Virus record (IMG/VR): IMGVR_UViG_3300017708_001971
Span: 1 to 25,406 of that record
Strand: one strand, 5' to 3'
DNA length: 25,406 nucleotides
Source: a virus
Shown here one piece after another: positions 1 through 7,836 of this stretch. Position 1 is the stretch's first letter; every line of letters begins with the position of its first letter. The position numbers and the translations under genes were made by a program. Below the pieces are notes generated by a model. That model was not told the origin of the DNA. It made no database searches and was given only the letters and a program-made list of their open reading frames with translations.

Positions 1-13
1 ATACAATTAATTA

Positions 14-54
14 GAATACTGACGAGTATAGTCGACGGCCTAGAGACAGTATTC
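14..54 (+). other. Inverted repeat upstream of the first virion gene
   Basis: Arms GAATACTG (14-21) and CAGTATTC (47-54) are perfect 8-base complements around a 25-base loop that contains the palindrome GTCGAC. The hairpin ends just before the AGGAGG ribosome site of the gene at 77. It has no U-tract, so it is more likely an RNA processing or stability element than an intrinsic terminator. Upstream, frame 2 ends at a TAA (8-10); bases 1-10 may be the tail of a gene outside the window, but this cannot be settled. Confidence 0.45.
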
Positions 55-76
55 GGAAAACTAGGAGGATATAATT

Positions 77-631
77 ATGGCAAATACTACATTTAATGGA
101 CCGGTACGTTCGGAAAAAGGTTTCCAAGTGGCAACCAAAAATACGTCTACGGGTGCATTCACAACTAGAATGAGTTCAGGTATGCCTGACTTAACTGGTT
201 TAACTAAGAACGATTTAGCAACAAGTTCTACTGTCACTTTGACAGCAGACGCAGTTAATATCGTGAACTACACAGGAGCAGCGGCTTGTGCAGCAACTTT
301 ACCTGCAGCGACAGCAGGAACAGTGGTTGTTTACATGCAAGCAGTTGATACAACTGGTGGAACAGCGACATTAACTTTTGACGCAGCAGGTTCTGATGTT
401 TGGGCAACTGGTTCAGTGATTGAATCAAGAGCATCTTCAGAAGCTGATATCGACATCTCTGCAGCAGGCGAAACACAATTAGTTTTTACACCAGCTAACG
501 CAGCAACAAACTTGTTGACTGTTGGTGGACAAATTGCTTTCATTTGTTACGAAGATGGCACATGGCACATAGCATCATCATTAGCGAGAGAAACAACTCA
601 AACTACTGGTGCATTTGCATTTGCGTCATAA
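77..631 (+). CDS. Virion structural protein, probably capsid-associated (decoration-like)
   Basis: A 184-residue protein rich in Ala, Thr, Ser and Gly with alternating beta-type patterns and no catalytic motif, as expected of a small capsid decoration or head-surface protein. The N-terminus MANTTFNGPVRSEKGF is one I recognise from small structural proteins of marine phages; the capsid-associated role rests on that resemblance and on its place upstream of the adaptor genes. The start is secure: AGGAGG at 63-68 sits 8 bases before the ATG. The composition, high in Ala/Thr and low in Lys, contrasts with the Lys/Ile/Asn-rich island genes downstream. It could instead be a head fibre or head-completion protein. 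Confidence 0.7.
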   Translation: MANTTFNGPVRSEKGFQVATKNTSTGAFTTRMSSGMPDLTGLTKNDLATSSTVTLTADAVNIVNYTGAAACAATLPAATAGTVVVYMQAVDTTGGTATLTFDAAGSDVWATGSVIESRASSEADIDISAAGETQLVFTPANAATNLLTVGGQIAFICYEDGTWHIASSLARETTQTTGAFAFAS

Positions 632-643
632 TAATAATTATGT

Positions 644-684
644 GGGAGAGAAACTTTGAGACTTTTTGATCTCAATACTCTCCC
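644..684 (+). other. Two-tier stem-loop between two structural genes
   Basis: The outer stem pairs GGGAGAG (644-650) with CTCTCCC (678-684). An inner stem pairs TTGAGA (656-661) with TCTCAA (670-675) around the loop CTTTTTGA. The stem fills most of the 78-base gap before the gene at 710 and is followed by CGCACCAAAG rather than a U-run. It is therefore a poor intrinsic terminator and a better candidate for an RNase-processing, mRNA-stability or attenuation element that sets relative amounts of two virion proteins. Confidence 0.6.
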
Positions 685-709
685 GCACCAAAGATAAGGA
701 GAAAAAACT

Positions 710-1312
710 ATGTATATGGGTGATGTAAAGTCGAAGACTTTCTTAGACACAAACGCTTCGTCTGCAACTTATGTGGCTGCCGCTGCTCAACCAACAAGCA
801 CTTTCACGTTGGCTAATACGTCTTTCGGAACAAATACCGCAAGAAAAATTACAGCTACGACTGCTGGAACGGGTGATAACGGCAAAACAGTTACGATCGT
901 TGGAACAGATCATAATGGAGATGCGGCCACTGAAGTCATAACTTTAACAGGATCTGCGGAAACTTCGTCTGGAACTACTATAGCTTTCTTGACAATAACT
1001 TCTGCTACAGTTAGCGCGCAACCTGCTGCTAACGTATCTTTAGGAATGACTGCTGACGTGTTTGGATCTGTTTTTCAAGGTAGAACTAGAGTAAGACAGG
1101 TGAACGCCGAGTCAGGTGGATCAATCGGAAGTGTTCTATTTAGAGATGGAAGTTTAACAGGAACAGCTTTATTAACAGTTAGAACGGGTGCAACTGCAGG
1201 AGACATCAATACAGTTAACATTCCTCAAGATGGAATATTGTACAAAGATGGTGCATTTGTAACTTTTGATGAAACTCAATGTAATTCAGCAACTGTTTAC
1301 TTTGACGGGTAA
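710..1312 (+). CDS. Virion structural protein, beta-rich
   Basis: A 200-residue protein, Thr/Ala/Gly/Ser-rich, with repeated short beta-strand patterns such as KTVTIVG and AATEVITLTG. It lacks a signal peptide, membrane segment or catalytic motif. It follows the 77-631 protein and has a similar composition, which suggests a second head-surface or head-completion protein. AAGGAG at 696-701 is 8 bases from the ATG at 710; a second in-frame ATG at 716 is possible but worse placed. The residues around 120-200 (FQGRTRVRQVNAESGG, LFRDGS) are less repetitive and may be a separate C-terminal domain. I do not recognise a named family. Confidence 0.65.
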   Translation: MYMGDVKSKTFLDTNASSATYVAAAAQPTSTFTLANTSFGTNTARKITATTAGTGDNGKTVTIVGTDHNGDAATEVITLTGSAETSSGTTIAFLTITSATVSAQPAANVSLGMTADVFGSVFQGRTRVRQVNAESGGSIGSVLFRDGSLTGTALLTVRTGATAGDINTVNIPQDGILYKDGAFVTFDETQCNSATVYFDG

Positions 1313-1317
1313 GGAGG
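1311..1317 (+). promoter_or_regulatory. AAGGAGG ribosome site fixing a GTG start
   Basis: AAGGAGG overlaps the stop codon (TAA, 1310-1312) of the preceding gene and lies 4 bases before GTG at 1322. In the same frame a TAA stop occurs at 1319-1321, and the next in-frame ATG is about 37 codons in, so GTG is the only credible start. Neighbouring virion genes begin ATG GCA, so this gene looks like the same leader with A changed to G. Confidence 0.8.
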
Positions 1318-1321
1318 ATAA

Positions 1322-2050
1322 GTGGCAAACACTACTTCCGGTACAACAATATTTGATAAGAATTTTTCTATAGATGAGATTATAGAAGAGTCTTATGAAA
1401 GAATAGGTCTTCAAAGTGTATCTGGTAATCAGATGCGCCAAGCAAGAAGATCTCTTAATATATTATTTCAGGAATGGGGTAATAGAGGTCTACACTATTG
1501 GCAAATCGGAAATAACTCAATTACATTAGTAAATGGTCAAGCAGTTTATACAATGTTTAGATCAACAGGTGATGGCACGTCTGATGCTACAGCTATTTAT
1601 GGTGTGGATGATATTTTAGAGGCTGTTTACAGAAACTCCTCAAGTGTTGATTCACCTCTTACAAAAATAAACAGATCTACGTATCAAGCTCTTTCCAATA
1701 AGACATCAACAGGTCAGCCTTCACAATATTACGTTCAAAGATTTATTGATAAAGTTACAATTACTTTATATTTAACACCAGGTTCATCAGAAGCTGGTAA
1801 CACAATTAATTATTATTTTGTAAAAAGAATACAAGATATTGGTGACTATACTAACGCAACAGATGTGCCATATAGATTTGTTCCTTGTATGGTATCTGGA
1901 TTAGCTTTTTATTTAGCACAAAAATTTAGACCTGAATTATCACAACAAATGAAATTGTATTATGAAGATGAATTACAAAGAGCATTAGCAGAAGATGGTT
2001 CTTCTTCAAGTTCATTTATAACCCCGAAAACTTATTATCCAAATGTCTAA
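1322..2050 (+). CDS. Head-to-tail adaptor, P22 gp4-like (DNA packaging stabilisation)
   Basis: A 242-residue protein starting at GTG. The N-terminal helical part (residues about 15-60: IIEESYERIGL, then QARRSLNILFQEW and GLHYWQI) has the two-helix layout with a conserved Leu-Asn and Trp that I associate with P22 gp4-type adaptors. These form the ring under the portal after DNA packaging. The C-terminal part has alternating beta/aromatic patterns and a Tyr/Phe-rich helix (VSGLAFYLAQKFR) also seen in this group. It is followed with an 8-base overlap by the gene at 2043, in the order expected for head-tail connection genes. Family assignment is by motif memory, not a search. Confidence 0.65.
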   Translation: MANTTSGTTIFDKNFSIDEIIEESYERIGLQSVSGNQMRQARRSLNILFQEWGNRGLHYWQIGNNSITLVNGQAVYTMFRSTGDGTSDATAIYGVDDILEAVYRNSSSVDSPLTKINRSTYQALSNKTSTGQPSQYYVQRFIDKVTITLYLTPGSSEAGNTINYYFVKRIQDIGDYTNATDVPYRFVPCMVSGLAFYLAQKFRPELSQQMKLYYEDELQRALAEDGSSSSSFITPKTYYPNV

Positions 2051-2540
2051 TTTTGCAAAAGGTAAATTCGCTAAATTTATATCTGATAGATCAGGAATGG
2101 AATTTCCATATAAAGAAATGGTCACAGAATGGAATGGTTCTAAAGTACATGTTTCTGAGTTTGAACCAAAGCAACCACAATTAGAGCCCAAAGCACACGG
2201 AGCGGATCCACAAGGTTTGCCCATGGCAAAACCAGCTAGAACAGAACCAGCTACACAAAATTTATTACCAGGAAATCCTTTTAATATTACATCTGGAAGC
2301 ACAACAATTACAGTAACGGAACCTAGTCACGGAAGATCTACTTCAGATACAGTAGTTTTTAGAAATGTTGATGGATCTCCAGGAGGCGTTGCTTTTACAG
2401 TGTTTGAAAATTCTTCAGGATTTAGTATAACAGTAACAGGAACAGATAATTATACGTTTACCTTAGGATCAACTCCTACGGTAACGGAAAAAGCAGGAGG
2501 AATGTTTGTAACGGCAGGGCCGGTAACATTAACACCATAA
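2043..2540 (+). CDS. Small two-part virion protein with a C-terminal beta module
   Basis: A 165-residue protein. The N-terminal part (1-75) begins SNFAKGKFAKFISDRSG and contains FEPKQPQLEPK, a pattern I recognise from small proteins found beside adaptor genes in marine phages. Residues about 80-154 form a separate beta module (NITSGSTTITVT, SHG at 95-97, DTVVF, YTFTLGS, ending in a Gly-Gly) that resembles an insertion in the large tail protein at 13026. A Pro/Ala linker (55-78) joins the two. The ATG lies inside the last codons of the preceding gene, so translation is probably coupled. Function unknown; it likely sits at the head-tail junction. Confidence 0.7.
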   Translation: MSNFAKGKFAKFISDRSGMEFPYKEMVTEWNGSKVHVSEFEPKQPQLEPKAHGADPQGLPMAKPARTEPATQNLLPGNPFNITSGSTTITVTEPSHGRSTSDTVVFRNVDGSPGGVAFTVFENSSGFSITVTGTDNYTFTLGSTPTVTEKAGGMFVTAGPVTLTP

Positions 2541-3247
2541 TGGCAGGATTAAGTTATAACACTTTAATTACACAAATTAGAAACTACACAGAGGTAGACT
2601 CTAATGTTTTAACAGCCGATCAATTAGAGAATATTATTTTAAATGCACAATACAGAATTATGCGTGATGTTCCTATTGATGCAGATAGAAAACAACAGAT
2701 AGGTAATTTAGTTACGGGACAAGAAACAATCAATGCTCCAGGAGGAGCTTTGTTTATTAGAGCAGTTCAAGTGTATGATTCTACGTCTGCCACAACTGGA
2801 GCAAATGTGTTTTTACAGAAAAAAGACGTTACATATTTACAAGAATATATTTCATCTACAGAGTCATCAAAAAGAGGCCAGCCTAAATATTACGCTATGT
2901 TTGGTGGGGCTACTGGAGATGGTGATACTAACTCTGGCAGAATGATGTTTGCACCCGTGCCAGACACAACATACAAATTTAGAGTGCATTATAATAAAAT
3001 GCCAGCTACTTTAGCCTCAGATAACGTTACTAACTATATTAGCTTAAATTTCCCAAATGGCCTATTATATTGCTGTTTGGCAGAGACATATGCTTTCTTA
3101 AAAGGTCCAGCAGATATGTTGACACTTTACGAAAATAAGTATAAACAAGAAGTAGATAAATTTGGTGTAGAGCAAATCGGTAGAAGAAGACGAGATGATT
3201 ACACTGATGGGGCTGTTAGAATAACAATACCATCAACAACACCTTAA
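2540..3247 (+). CDS. Phage adaptor-like protein (second head-tail connector)
   Basis: A 235-residue protein. The N-terminus (TLITQIRNYTEV, DQLENIILNAQYRIMRDVPID) is a helical adaptor-type region in which a short helix precedes a longer one with a conserved Asn-x-x-x-x-Ile pattern. This is typical of phage adaptor proteins of the kind seen in short-tailed phages. The middle is beta-rich and the C-terminal third is helical (LLYCCLAETYAFLKG, then a Lys/Glu-rich helix), ending in a basic RRRRDD segment. The stop and start codons overlap (TAATG), indicating coupling to the gene at 2043. With the 1322 protein it gives two adaptor-type proteins in one block. The exact ring position is not known. Confidence 0.6.
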   Translation: MAGLSYNTLITQIRNYTEVDSNVLTADQLENIILNAQYRIMRDVPIDADRKQQIGNLVTGQETINAPGGALFIRAVQVYDSTSATTGANVFLQKKDVTYLQEYISSTESSKRGQPKYYAMFGGATGDGDTNSGRMMFAPVPDTTYKFRVHYNKMPATLASDNVTNYISLNFPNGLLYCCLAETYAFLKGPADMLTLYENKYKQEVDKFGVEQIGRRRRDDYTDGAVRITIPSTTP

Positions 3248-3258
3248 GGAGTTTTATT

Positions 3259-3699
3259 ATGGCAATAACATCGGCAGTATGCACAAGTTTTAAAGTAGAG
3301 CTTTTAAAAGGAGTTCATAATTTTACAGCGACAACAGGTAATACGTTTAAGATTGCCTTATACACGAGTGACGCAACTTTAGGAGCTTCAACTACAGCGT
3401 TTTCATCTTCTAACGAAATTACTAACACATCTGGAACGGCGTACACATCTGGTGGAGCAACTCTAACAAGCGTAACACCTGCTGCTTCTGGAACGACGGC
3501 AGTTTGTGATTTTTCAGATGTAAGTTACACAGACGCCACTTTCACTGCAAATGGTGCATTAATTTATAATGACACAGCAACAGGAGATCCTGCTTGCGCA
3601 GTTATCGCATTTGGAGCAGACAAAACTGTAACTAGTGGTACGTTTACAATTCAATTTCCTACAGCAGACGCTACAAACGCTATCATACGATTAGCATAG
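3259..3699 (+). CDS. Small tail/virion structural protein
   Basis: A 146-residue protein opening MAITSAVCTSFKVELLKGVH, followed by a Thr/Ala/Ser-rich beta domain (TFKIALYTSDATL, GALIYNDTATGD, GTFTIQFPTADATNAIIRLA). I recognise it as a widely conserved small structural protein of marine phages, usually next to tail fibre genes. No catalytic or membrane features are present. The start is well supported by AAGGAG (3245-3250) 8 bases upstream. It contains few Cys residues, so no disulfide scaffold is suggested. Whether it is a fibre-attachment or tail-surface protein cannot be told. Confidence 0.7.
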   Translation: MAITSAVCTSFKVELLKGVHNFTATTGNTFKIALYTSDATLGASTTAFSSSNEITNTSGTAYTSGGATLTSVTPAASGTTAVCDFSDVSYTDATFTANGALIYNDTATGDPACAVIAFGADKTVTSGTFTIQFPTADATNAIIRLA

Positions 3700-3712
3700 G
3701 AGGTTTACCCTT

Positions 3713-4621
3713 ATGGCTAATACTTGGAACCAGTCCGGAACAACCTGGAACACAGGCCGTTGGGGAACAACAGATGCTTTTACATTAGGTTTTGGTGCAC
3801 AATCTTGGAATGATGGTGAGTGGGGAGAACTTAATGATGTAACATTTACCCTTACAGCGCCAAGCGCAATAACTTCTAGTATTGGTTCGGTAACAGTTTC
3901 AACAGAAATAAATAAAGGTTGGGGTCAAGACACTTGGGGCAATGAAACCTGGGGCGAATCAGGTATGTTAGTTGAACTAACTGCTCCTGATGCAATGCAA
4001 TCTAATATATCTGCGAACGCTTGGAATGATGCTTCATGGGGACGAGGTCAAGGTTGGGGTATATTCTCATTAGCAGTAGCAGATGTGATGGGATTAACAG
4101 GTGTATCCTCTACACCTTCCGTTGGATCACCAACAATAATTGGTAATGTAGAATTTTCTATATCTTCAGCAGGTGTAGCAACTTCTGCTGTTGGTTCTTT
4201 ATCACCAGCGGATGTTATGGGATTATCAGGAGTAGCTTCTACTTCTGCTGTTGGTTCTTTATCACCAGCAGACGTTATGGGACTAACAGGTGTTTCTGCA
4301 ACATCTTCTGTTGGATCTCCAGAAATAAGTACAAACCCTATTGTAGACGTTTCTGGTCAAGTAACAACTTCTGCTGTTGGTTCTTTAACACCAGCAGATG
4401 TAATGGGATTAACGGGAGTATCCTTTACTTCCGCAGTGGGATCTTTAGCACCTGCTGATGTTATGGGATTAACAGGTGTTTCTTCTACAGCTGAAGTTGC
4501 TGCTTTTGGCACTGCTTCTGGCTTCGGAATACAAGCATATTCTGATGTTGACACAGGCTCAAATTCTTCGTATACAAATGTTGCAACAGGATCAAATACA
4601 AGTTATACTGACGCTGCATAA
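3713..4621 (+). CDS. Trp-rich repeat tail protein (WN/WG repeats plus 20-residue repeats)
   Basis: A 302-residue protein with three parts. Residues 1-115 hold eleven Trp in paired WN/WG spacings (W5, 12, 17, 32, 37, 70, 75, 80, 104, 109, 115). Residues about 123-262 hold copies of a 20-residue unit of the type TSAVGS.SPADVMGL.GV, which is perfectly phased at 157-176, 177-196, 219-238 and 239-258, with degenerate spacers between. The C-terminus carries two 11-residue repeats (VDTGSNSSYTN and VATGSNTSYTD). AGGAGG precedes the ATG. This looks like a fibrous or virion-surface protein; Trp/Gly repeats of this type occur in marine phage tail regions. It lies between a small structural protein and a fibre, supporting a tail role. 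Confidence 0.75.
   Translation: MANTWNQSGTTWNTGRWGTTDAFTLGFGAQSWNDGEWGELNDVTFTLTAPSAITSSIGSVTVSTEINKGWGQDTWGNETWGESGMLVELTAPDAMQSNISANAWNDASWGRGQGWGIFSLAVADVMGLTGVSSTPSVGSPTIIGNVEFSISSAGVATSAVGSLSPADVMGLSGVASTSAVGSLSPADVMGLTGVSATSSVGSPEISTNPIVDVSGQVTTSAVGSLTPADVMGLTGVSFTSAVGSLAPADVMGLTGVSSTAEVAAFGTASGFGIQAYSDVDTGSNSSYTNVATGSNTSYTDAA
4181..4486 (+). repeat. In-frame 60-base tandem repeats inside the Trp-rich tail protein gene
   Basis: Four 60-base units lie at 4181-4240, 4241-4300, 4367-4426 and 4427-4486, split by a 66-base divergent segment. A partial related copy (ADVMGLTGVSS) starts near 4079. The period is an exact multiple of three, so copy number can change without breaking the frame. 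Third-base differences between copies show they are not all recent duplicates. Confidence 0.8.
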
Positions 4622-4634
4622 TAGGAGATAAAAT

Positions 4635-5867
4635 ATGGCATCAACATATACACCACTCGGTATAGAACTTCAGGCAACTGGTGAAAACGCCGGAACGTGG
4701 GGAACTAAAACTAATACAAATTTACAAATTTTTGAACAAATTGTTGGTGGATTTACACAACAATCAATAGCAGGTGGAGCACAAACTACAGCATTATCTG
4801 TTTCTGATGGATCAACTGGAGCAGTTTTATCTCATAGAATGATTGAGTTTACTGGTACAATTTCAGGAAATCAAATCGTAACTATTCCACTAGACGTACA
4901 AACTTTTTACTACTTAAGAAATTCAACATCAGGTTCACACACAGTACAATTTAAATACGTATCAGGATCTGGTGATTCGTTTACTTTTGCAGCAGCTGAT
5001 AAAGGAGACGCTGTTGTGTTTGCAACTGCAAACGATGGAACTAATCCAGATATTCATACTTTACCAGCTGGTAACGTAACGACTGCTGGAACACAAACTC
5101 TAACGAACAAAACGTTAACTTCACCTAAAATAGGAACTTCTATTTTAGACACTAACGGAAACGAAGTAGCTTTAATTACAGCTACAAGTTCAGCGGTTAA
5201 CGAAGTTACTTTTGTAAACGCCGCTACAGGAAACAATCCATCAATTGACGCTTCAGGTGGTGATACAAATATAGGTCTTGCATTAAAAACAAAAGGCACA
5301 GGAGTAATTCAAGCAGAAGACTCGGGCGGAAACGTATCTGCAGTTAAAATAGCAGGTAAAGAAACTATTTGGGTTCCTGCAGTTGCAATGTATCCAAACA
5401 CTACAAATGGATGCGCAGATTTAGCACAAACAGAATTATCAAATGGACCAGAACTTAAAACTTTAGATTTCGATAAAGACTCAGATGAGTTTGCACAGTT
5501 TGCTGTTGCATTTCCAAAATCATGGAATGAAGGCACAGTAACTTTTCAAGCATTTTTTACAGCTGCTTCAACAGACACAGGTACAACAGCATTTGTTTTA
5601 CAAGGTGTTGCATTAGCAGATAATGGTGATCTTAACACCGCTTTTGGAACAGCAGTAGGACCAACAGCAAAAGCTATGAGTGGAACATCAAACGATTTAG
5701 CAGTTACAGCAGAAAGTGGAGCAGTCACAATAGCAGGCTCACCTAGCACGGATGAGTATGTGTTCTTCCAAATATCAAGAGACGTTTCAGCGGACGATTT
5801 AAATGCTGATGCAAAATTATTAGGAATCAAATTATTCTTCACTACAGACGCTGCTAACGACTTATAA
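4635..5867 (+). CDS. Tail fibre protein with a C-terminal receptor-binding-like domain
   Basis: A 410-residue protein. The N-terminal region includes NAGTWGTKTNTNLQIFEQ (about 18-35), a signature of tail fibre/structural proteins in marine phages. The central TQTLTNKTLTSPKIGTS (153-169) is the classic fibre shaft motif found in many phage tail fibres. From about residue 243 (ETIWVPAVAMYP) a distinct C-terminal domain begins, with beta-strand patterns such as TVTFQAFFTA and DEYVFFQISR, like a jelly-roll receptor-binding tip. GGAG about 8 bases upstream supports the ATG at 4635. It is the best candidate here for the host-recognition fibre, with the glycine-rich protein directly downstream as a second adhesin. 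Confidence 0.8.
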   Translation: MASTYTPLGIELQATGENAGTWGTKTNTNLQIFEQIVGGFTQQSIAGGAQTTALSVSDGSTGAVLSHRMIEFTGTISGNQIVTIPLDVQTFYYLRNSTSGSHTVQFKYVSGSGDSFTFAAADKGDAVVFATANDGTNPDIHTLPAGNVTTAGTQTLTNKTLTSPKIGTSILDTNGNEVALITATSSAVNEVTFVNAATGNNPSIDASGGDTNIGLALKTKGTGVIQAEDSGGNVSAVKIAGKETIWVPAVAMYPNTTNGCADLAQTELSNGPELKTLDFDKDSDEFAQFAVAFPKSWNEGTVTFQAFFTAASTDTGTTAFVLQGVALADNGDLNTAFGTAVGPTAKAMSGTSNDLAVTAESGAVTIAGSPSTDEYVFFQISRDVSADDLNADAKLLGIKLFFTTDAANDL

Positions 5868-5879
5868 TAGGAGTAGCAA

Positions 5880-6755
5880 ATGATGGATATAAAAAATAAA
5901 CTTTTCGCGGAAGGTCCAAGAGAAAATAAAAAAAGGCTTAGACCAAGAAAAAAATTCTTTGGTTATCAAGTTTTAGGATTTGGTTCTGGTGGTCTTGTTC
6001 CTGTCGAATACAACGTTCAATATTTAGTTGTTGCTGGCGGTGGCGGATCTGGTTTTGGAGAAACCAATAACTATCAATCTGGTGGTGGCGGAGCTGGTGG
6101 TTTTAGAAAAATTGATGATAAATCATTTCCCGTTTTTACTTTAACTGATTACCCTATAACTGTCGGAGCTGGTGGACCAATAGGTCCAGGAGTTGCAGAC
6201 TCTGGAGGAGGAGCTGGAGGAGACTCTGTTTTTAGTTCTATAACTTCAGCCGGAGGTGGAGCTGGAAGTGTACGAGGCGGAGGATCTGGCGGATCTGGCG
6301 GAGGCGGCGGTGGCGGAGGCCATGGCGGCGGAGCTGGAGATACACCCCCTACATCACCACCACAAGGAAATAACGGAGGACAAGGACACCCTAGTCACTC
6401 TCCCGTAGGAAACACAGGCGGCGGTGGAGGAGGCGGCGCTGGAGGCGCTGGTAGCGGCGGAGGTCCCACTTCAGGTGGCGGTGGAGGATCAGGCTCACCA
6501 TTTTCAATTACTGGCTCAGCTGTAACTTACGCTACAGGCGGCGCTGGACAACCAGGCCCAGGGGCAACTGGAACAAACGGAGAAGGCGATGGCGGCAGTG
6601 GGTCAGGACAGGGATCCGCAGGAAAAACTGGTGGTAGTGGAATAGTTATCATTAGAAGATTAACTGCAAGTTCAGCGACTACTAGCGGATCTGTTACTAC
6701 TTCAGGTGATGACACTATTCACAGCTTTACATCAGATGGAGTATACGCAGGATAA
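5880..6755 (+). CDS. Glycine-rich tail adhesin
   Basis: A 291-residue protein. A basic N-terminus (residues 1-27, KKRLRPRKKFF) leads into YNVQYLVVAGGGGSG (44-58), the entry motif of the glycine-rich domain family common in phage tail proteins. Residues about 58-250 are dominated by runs of Gly with Ser/Ala/Pro/Thr. A C-terminal cap (GSGIVIIRRL, then a Ser/Thr/Asp-rich end) closes the domain as in relatives. Poly-Gly sandwiches occur in tip adhesins of some T-even-like phages; that comparison is analogy. The gene makes a locally GC-rich patch (GGN codons) in an AT-rich genome. The start could be ATG 5880 or the adjacent 5883, with GGAG upstream. Confidence 0.8.
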   Translation: MMDIKNKLFAEGPRENKKRLRPRKKFFGYQVLGFGSGGLVPVEYNVQYLVVAGGGGSGFGETNNYQSGGGGAGGFRKIDDKSFPVFTLTDYPITVGAGGPIGPGVADSGGGAGGDSVFSSITSAGGGAGSVRGGGSGGSGGGGGGGGHGGGAGDTPPTSPPQGNNGGQGHPSHSPVGNTGGGGGGGAGGAGSGGGPTSGGGGGSGSPFSITGSAVTYATGGAGQPGPGATGTNGEGDGGSGSGQGSAGKTGGSGIVIIRRLTASSATTSGSVTTSGDDTIHSFTSDGVYAG

Positions 6756-6757
6756 TT

Positions 6758-7138
6758 ATGGCATACTTTGCAAAATTAGATTCTGAAAATAATGTTTTAG
6801 GACTTCACACTGTTAGTGAAGCTAATTGTACAAATGATGCGACAAATGTTAGATCAGAAGAAACGGGTATTTCATTTTTAACTAAAATTCACAAGTGGCC
6901 TTACTGGAAAGAATACAAAATAGATGGATCATTAAGAACAAGAGCTGCTGATATAGGTGGCACTTACAATACAGAACACGATGCTTTTATTCCACCTAAA
7001 CCATACCCTTCATGGAATTTTAATACTTCAAGTTTAAATTGGGATCCCCCAGTTGCTAAACCTACTACAGGTGGTCCCTATGATTGGGATGAAGATACTC
7101 AAGCTTGGGTTCAAGCAGTTGCACCAGGTGCACAATAA
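6758..7138 (+). CDS. Small conserved tail-associated protein
   Basis: A 126-residue protein starting MAYFAKLDSENNVLGLHTV, with a central GGTYNTEHDAFIPPKPYPSW and a C-terminal DWDEDTQAWV. I recognise this pattern from a widespread family in cyanophages and other marine phages, where it lies next to tail fibre genes; its exact role is unknown, and a fibre-assembly or fibre-tip function is plausible. GGA at 6750-6752 is a weak ribosome site 5 bases before the ATG. Its last 28 bases are shared, antisense, with the end of the methyltransferase gene on the other strand. It is the last virion gene before the accessory island. Confidence 0.7.
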   Translation: MAYFAKLDSENNVLGLHTVSEANCTNDATNVRSEETGISFLTKIHKWPYWKEYKIDGSLRTRAADIGGTYNTEHDAFIPPKPYPSWNFNTSSLNWDPPVAKPTTGGPYDWDEDTQAWVQAVAPGAQ

Positions 7139-7836
7139 AATATATTAAAAACATCTCTCCTATTAAAATAGTTTTCATACTTTTCTTCCAACATACCTAA
7201 AGTAAAAGTCTTTGCTTCTGAATCTTTCCATTTAGAATATTCTTGTATATTTTTTAAACAAGCCGTGGCTACATTATCAGTTATATCTTTTACCTCTATA
7301 GATTTAAACAAATGTTTGTTTTTATAAAAAGTTTCTAATGTTCTATAGCTACAATCAGTGCATATAAATAGACCACCTGGTTTTAATAATTTAATTACAT
7401 TTTTTAAAAATTTACTTTGATCTATATATAATGACATAGACTCTACGTTAGTAATAATGTCAAAAGTGTTTTTATCATAGGTTAAGTTTTCTGCGTTAGC
7501 GACTTTAAAATTTATATCTTTATGTTTTGATTTTGCATAATCAATATTAACATCTGTAATATCACAGCCATACACATTTTTAAAATTAAAGTATTTTTTG
7601 TAAAGAGCAACACCACCGCCTCTACCACATCCAACATCTAAAATATTTTTATTGTTAGTATCTATGTTTTCTAAAAGTTTTAAATACAAAGAAGCCTCTC
7701 TTTTCATAATAAAATCTTTGTCCAATAAATTGGATACAGGGTCATAACCATGATTCATAAAATCATAGAACTTTATTTTATTAAGCAGTTTATTGTGACG
7801 TGTGTAGTCAGCTATAATTTGTTTATATTCTATCAT
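7111..7836 (-). CDS. Class I SAM-dependent methyltransferase
   Basis: A 241-residue protein with the Rossmann methyltransferase layout. Motif I is ILDVGCGRGGG (65-75). An acidic residue ending strand 2 is D92 in VYGCDIT, post-I/motif II is FDIITNVESMSLY (125-137), and motif III is LLKPGGLF (150-157). An N-terminal NHGYDP (28-33) recalls the 'NxGY' segment of small-molecule methyltransferases. No target-recognition domain or DPPY/NPPY motif is present, which argues against DNA modification; a metabolite or lipid substrate is more likely, by inference. It is the third gene of a minus-strand operon: its ATG overlaps the stop of the membrane protein gene by ATGA. The C-terminus (YCAPGATA) is encoded antisense to the end of the 6758 gene and may have been extended at insertion. 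Confidence 0.85.
   Translation of the reverse strand: MIEYKQIIADYTRHNKLLNKIKFYDFMNHGYDPVSNLLDKDFIMKREASLYLKLLENIDTNNKNILDVGCGRGGGVALYKKYFNFKNVYGCDITDVNIDYAKSKHKDINFKVANAENLTYDKNTFDIITNVESMSLYIDQSKFLKNVIKLLKPGGLFICTDCSYRTLETFYKNKHLFKSIEVKDITDNVATACLKNIQEYSKWKDSEAKTFTLGMLEEKYENYFNRRDVFNIFYCAPGATA

Noticed and set aside
1-76. Possible coding sequence in frame 1 through the first 96 bases
   Set aside because: It runs through a hairpin and a strong ribosome site into the gene at 77 in the wrong frame; it is more likely intergenic after a gene ending at about 10.
644-684. Hairpin considered as a rho-independent terminator
   Set aside because: No U-tract follows and the downstream gene is a virion gene that should share the transcript.
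4181-4486. Repeats considered as a CRISPR array
   Set aside because: The repeats are in-frame, 60 bases, protein-coding and without unique spacers of even length.
6200-6600. Gly-codon-rich patch considered as a non-coding repeat or recombination hotspot
   Set aside because: It is one open frame with the known entry and exit motifs of glycine-rich tail domains.
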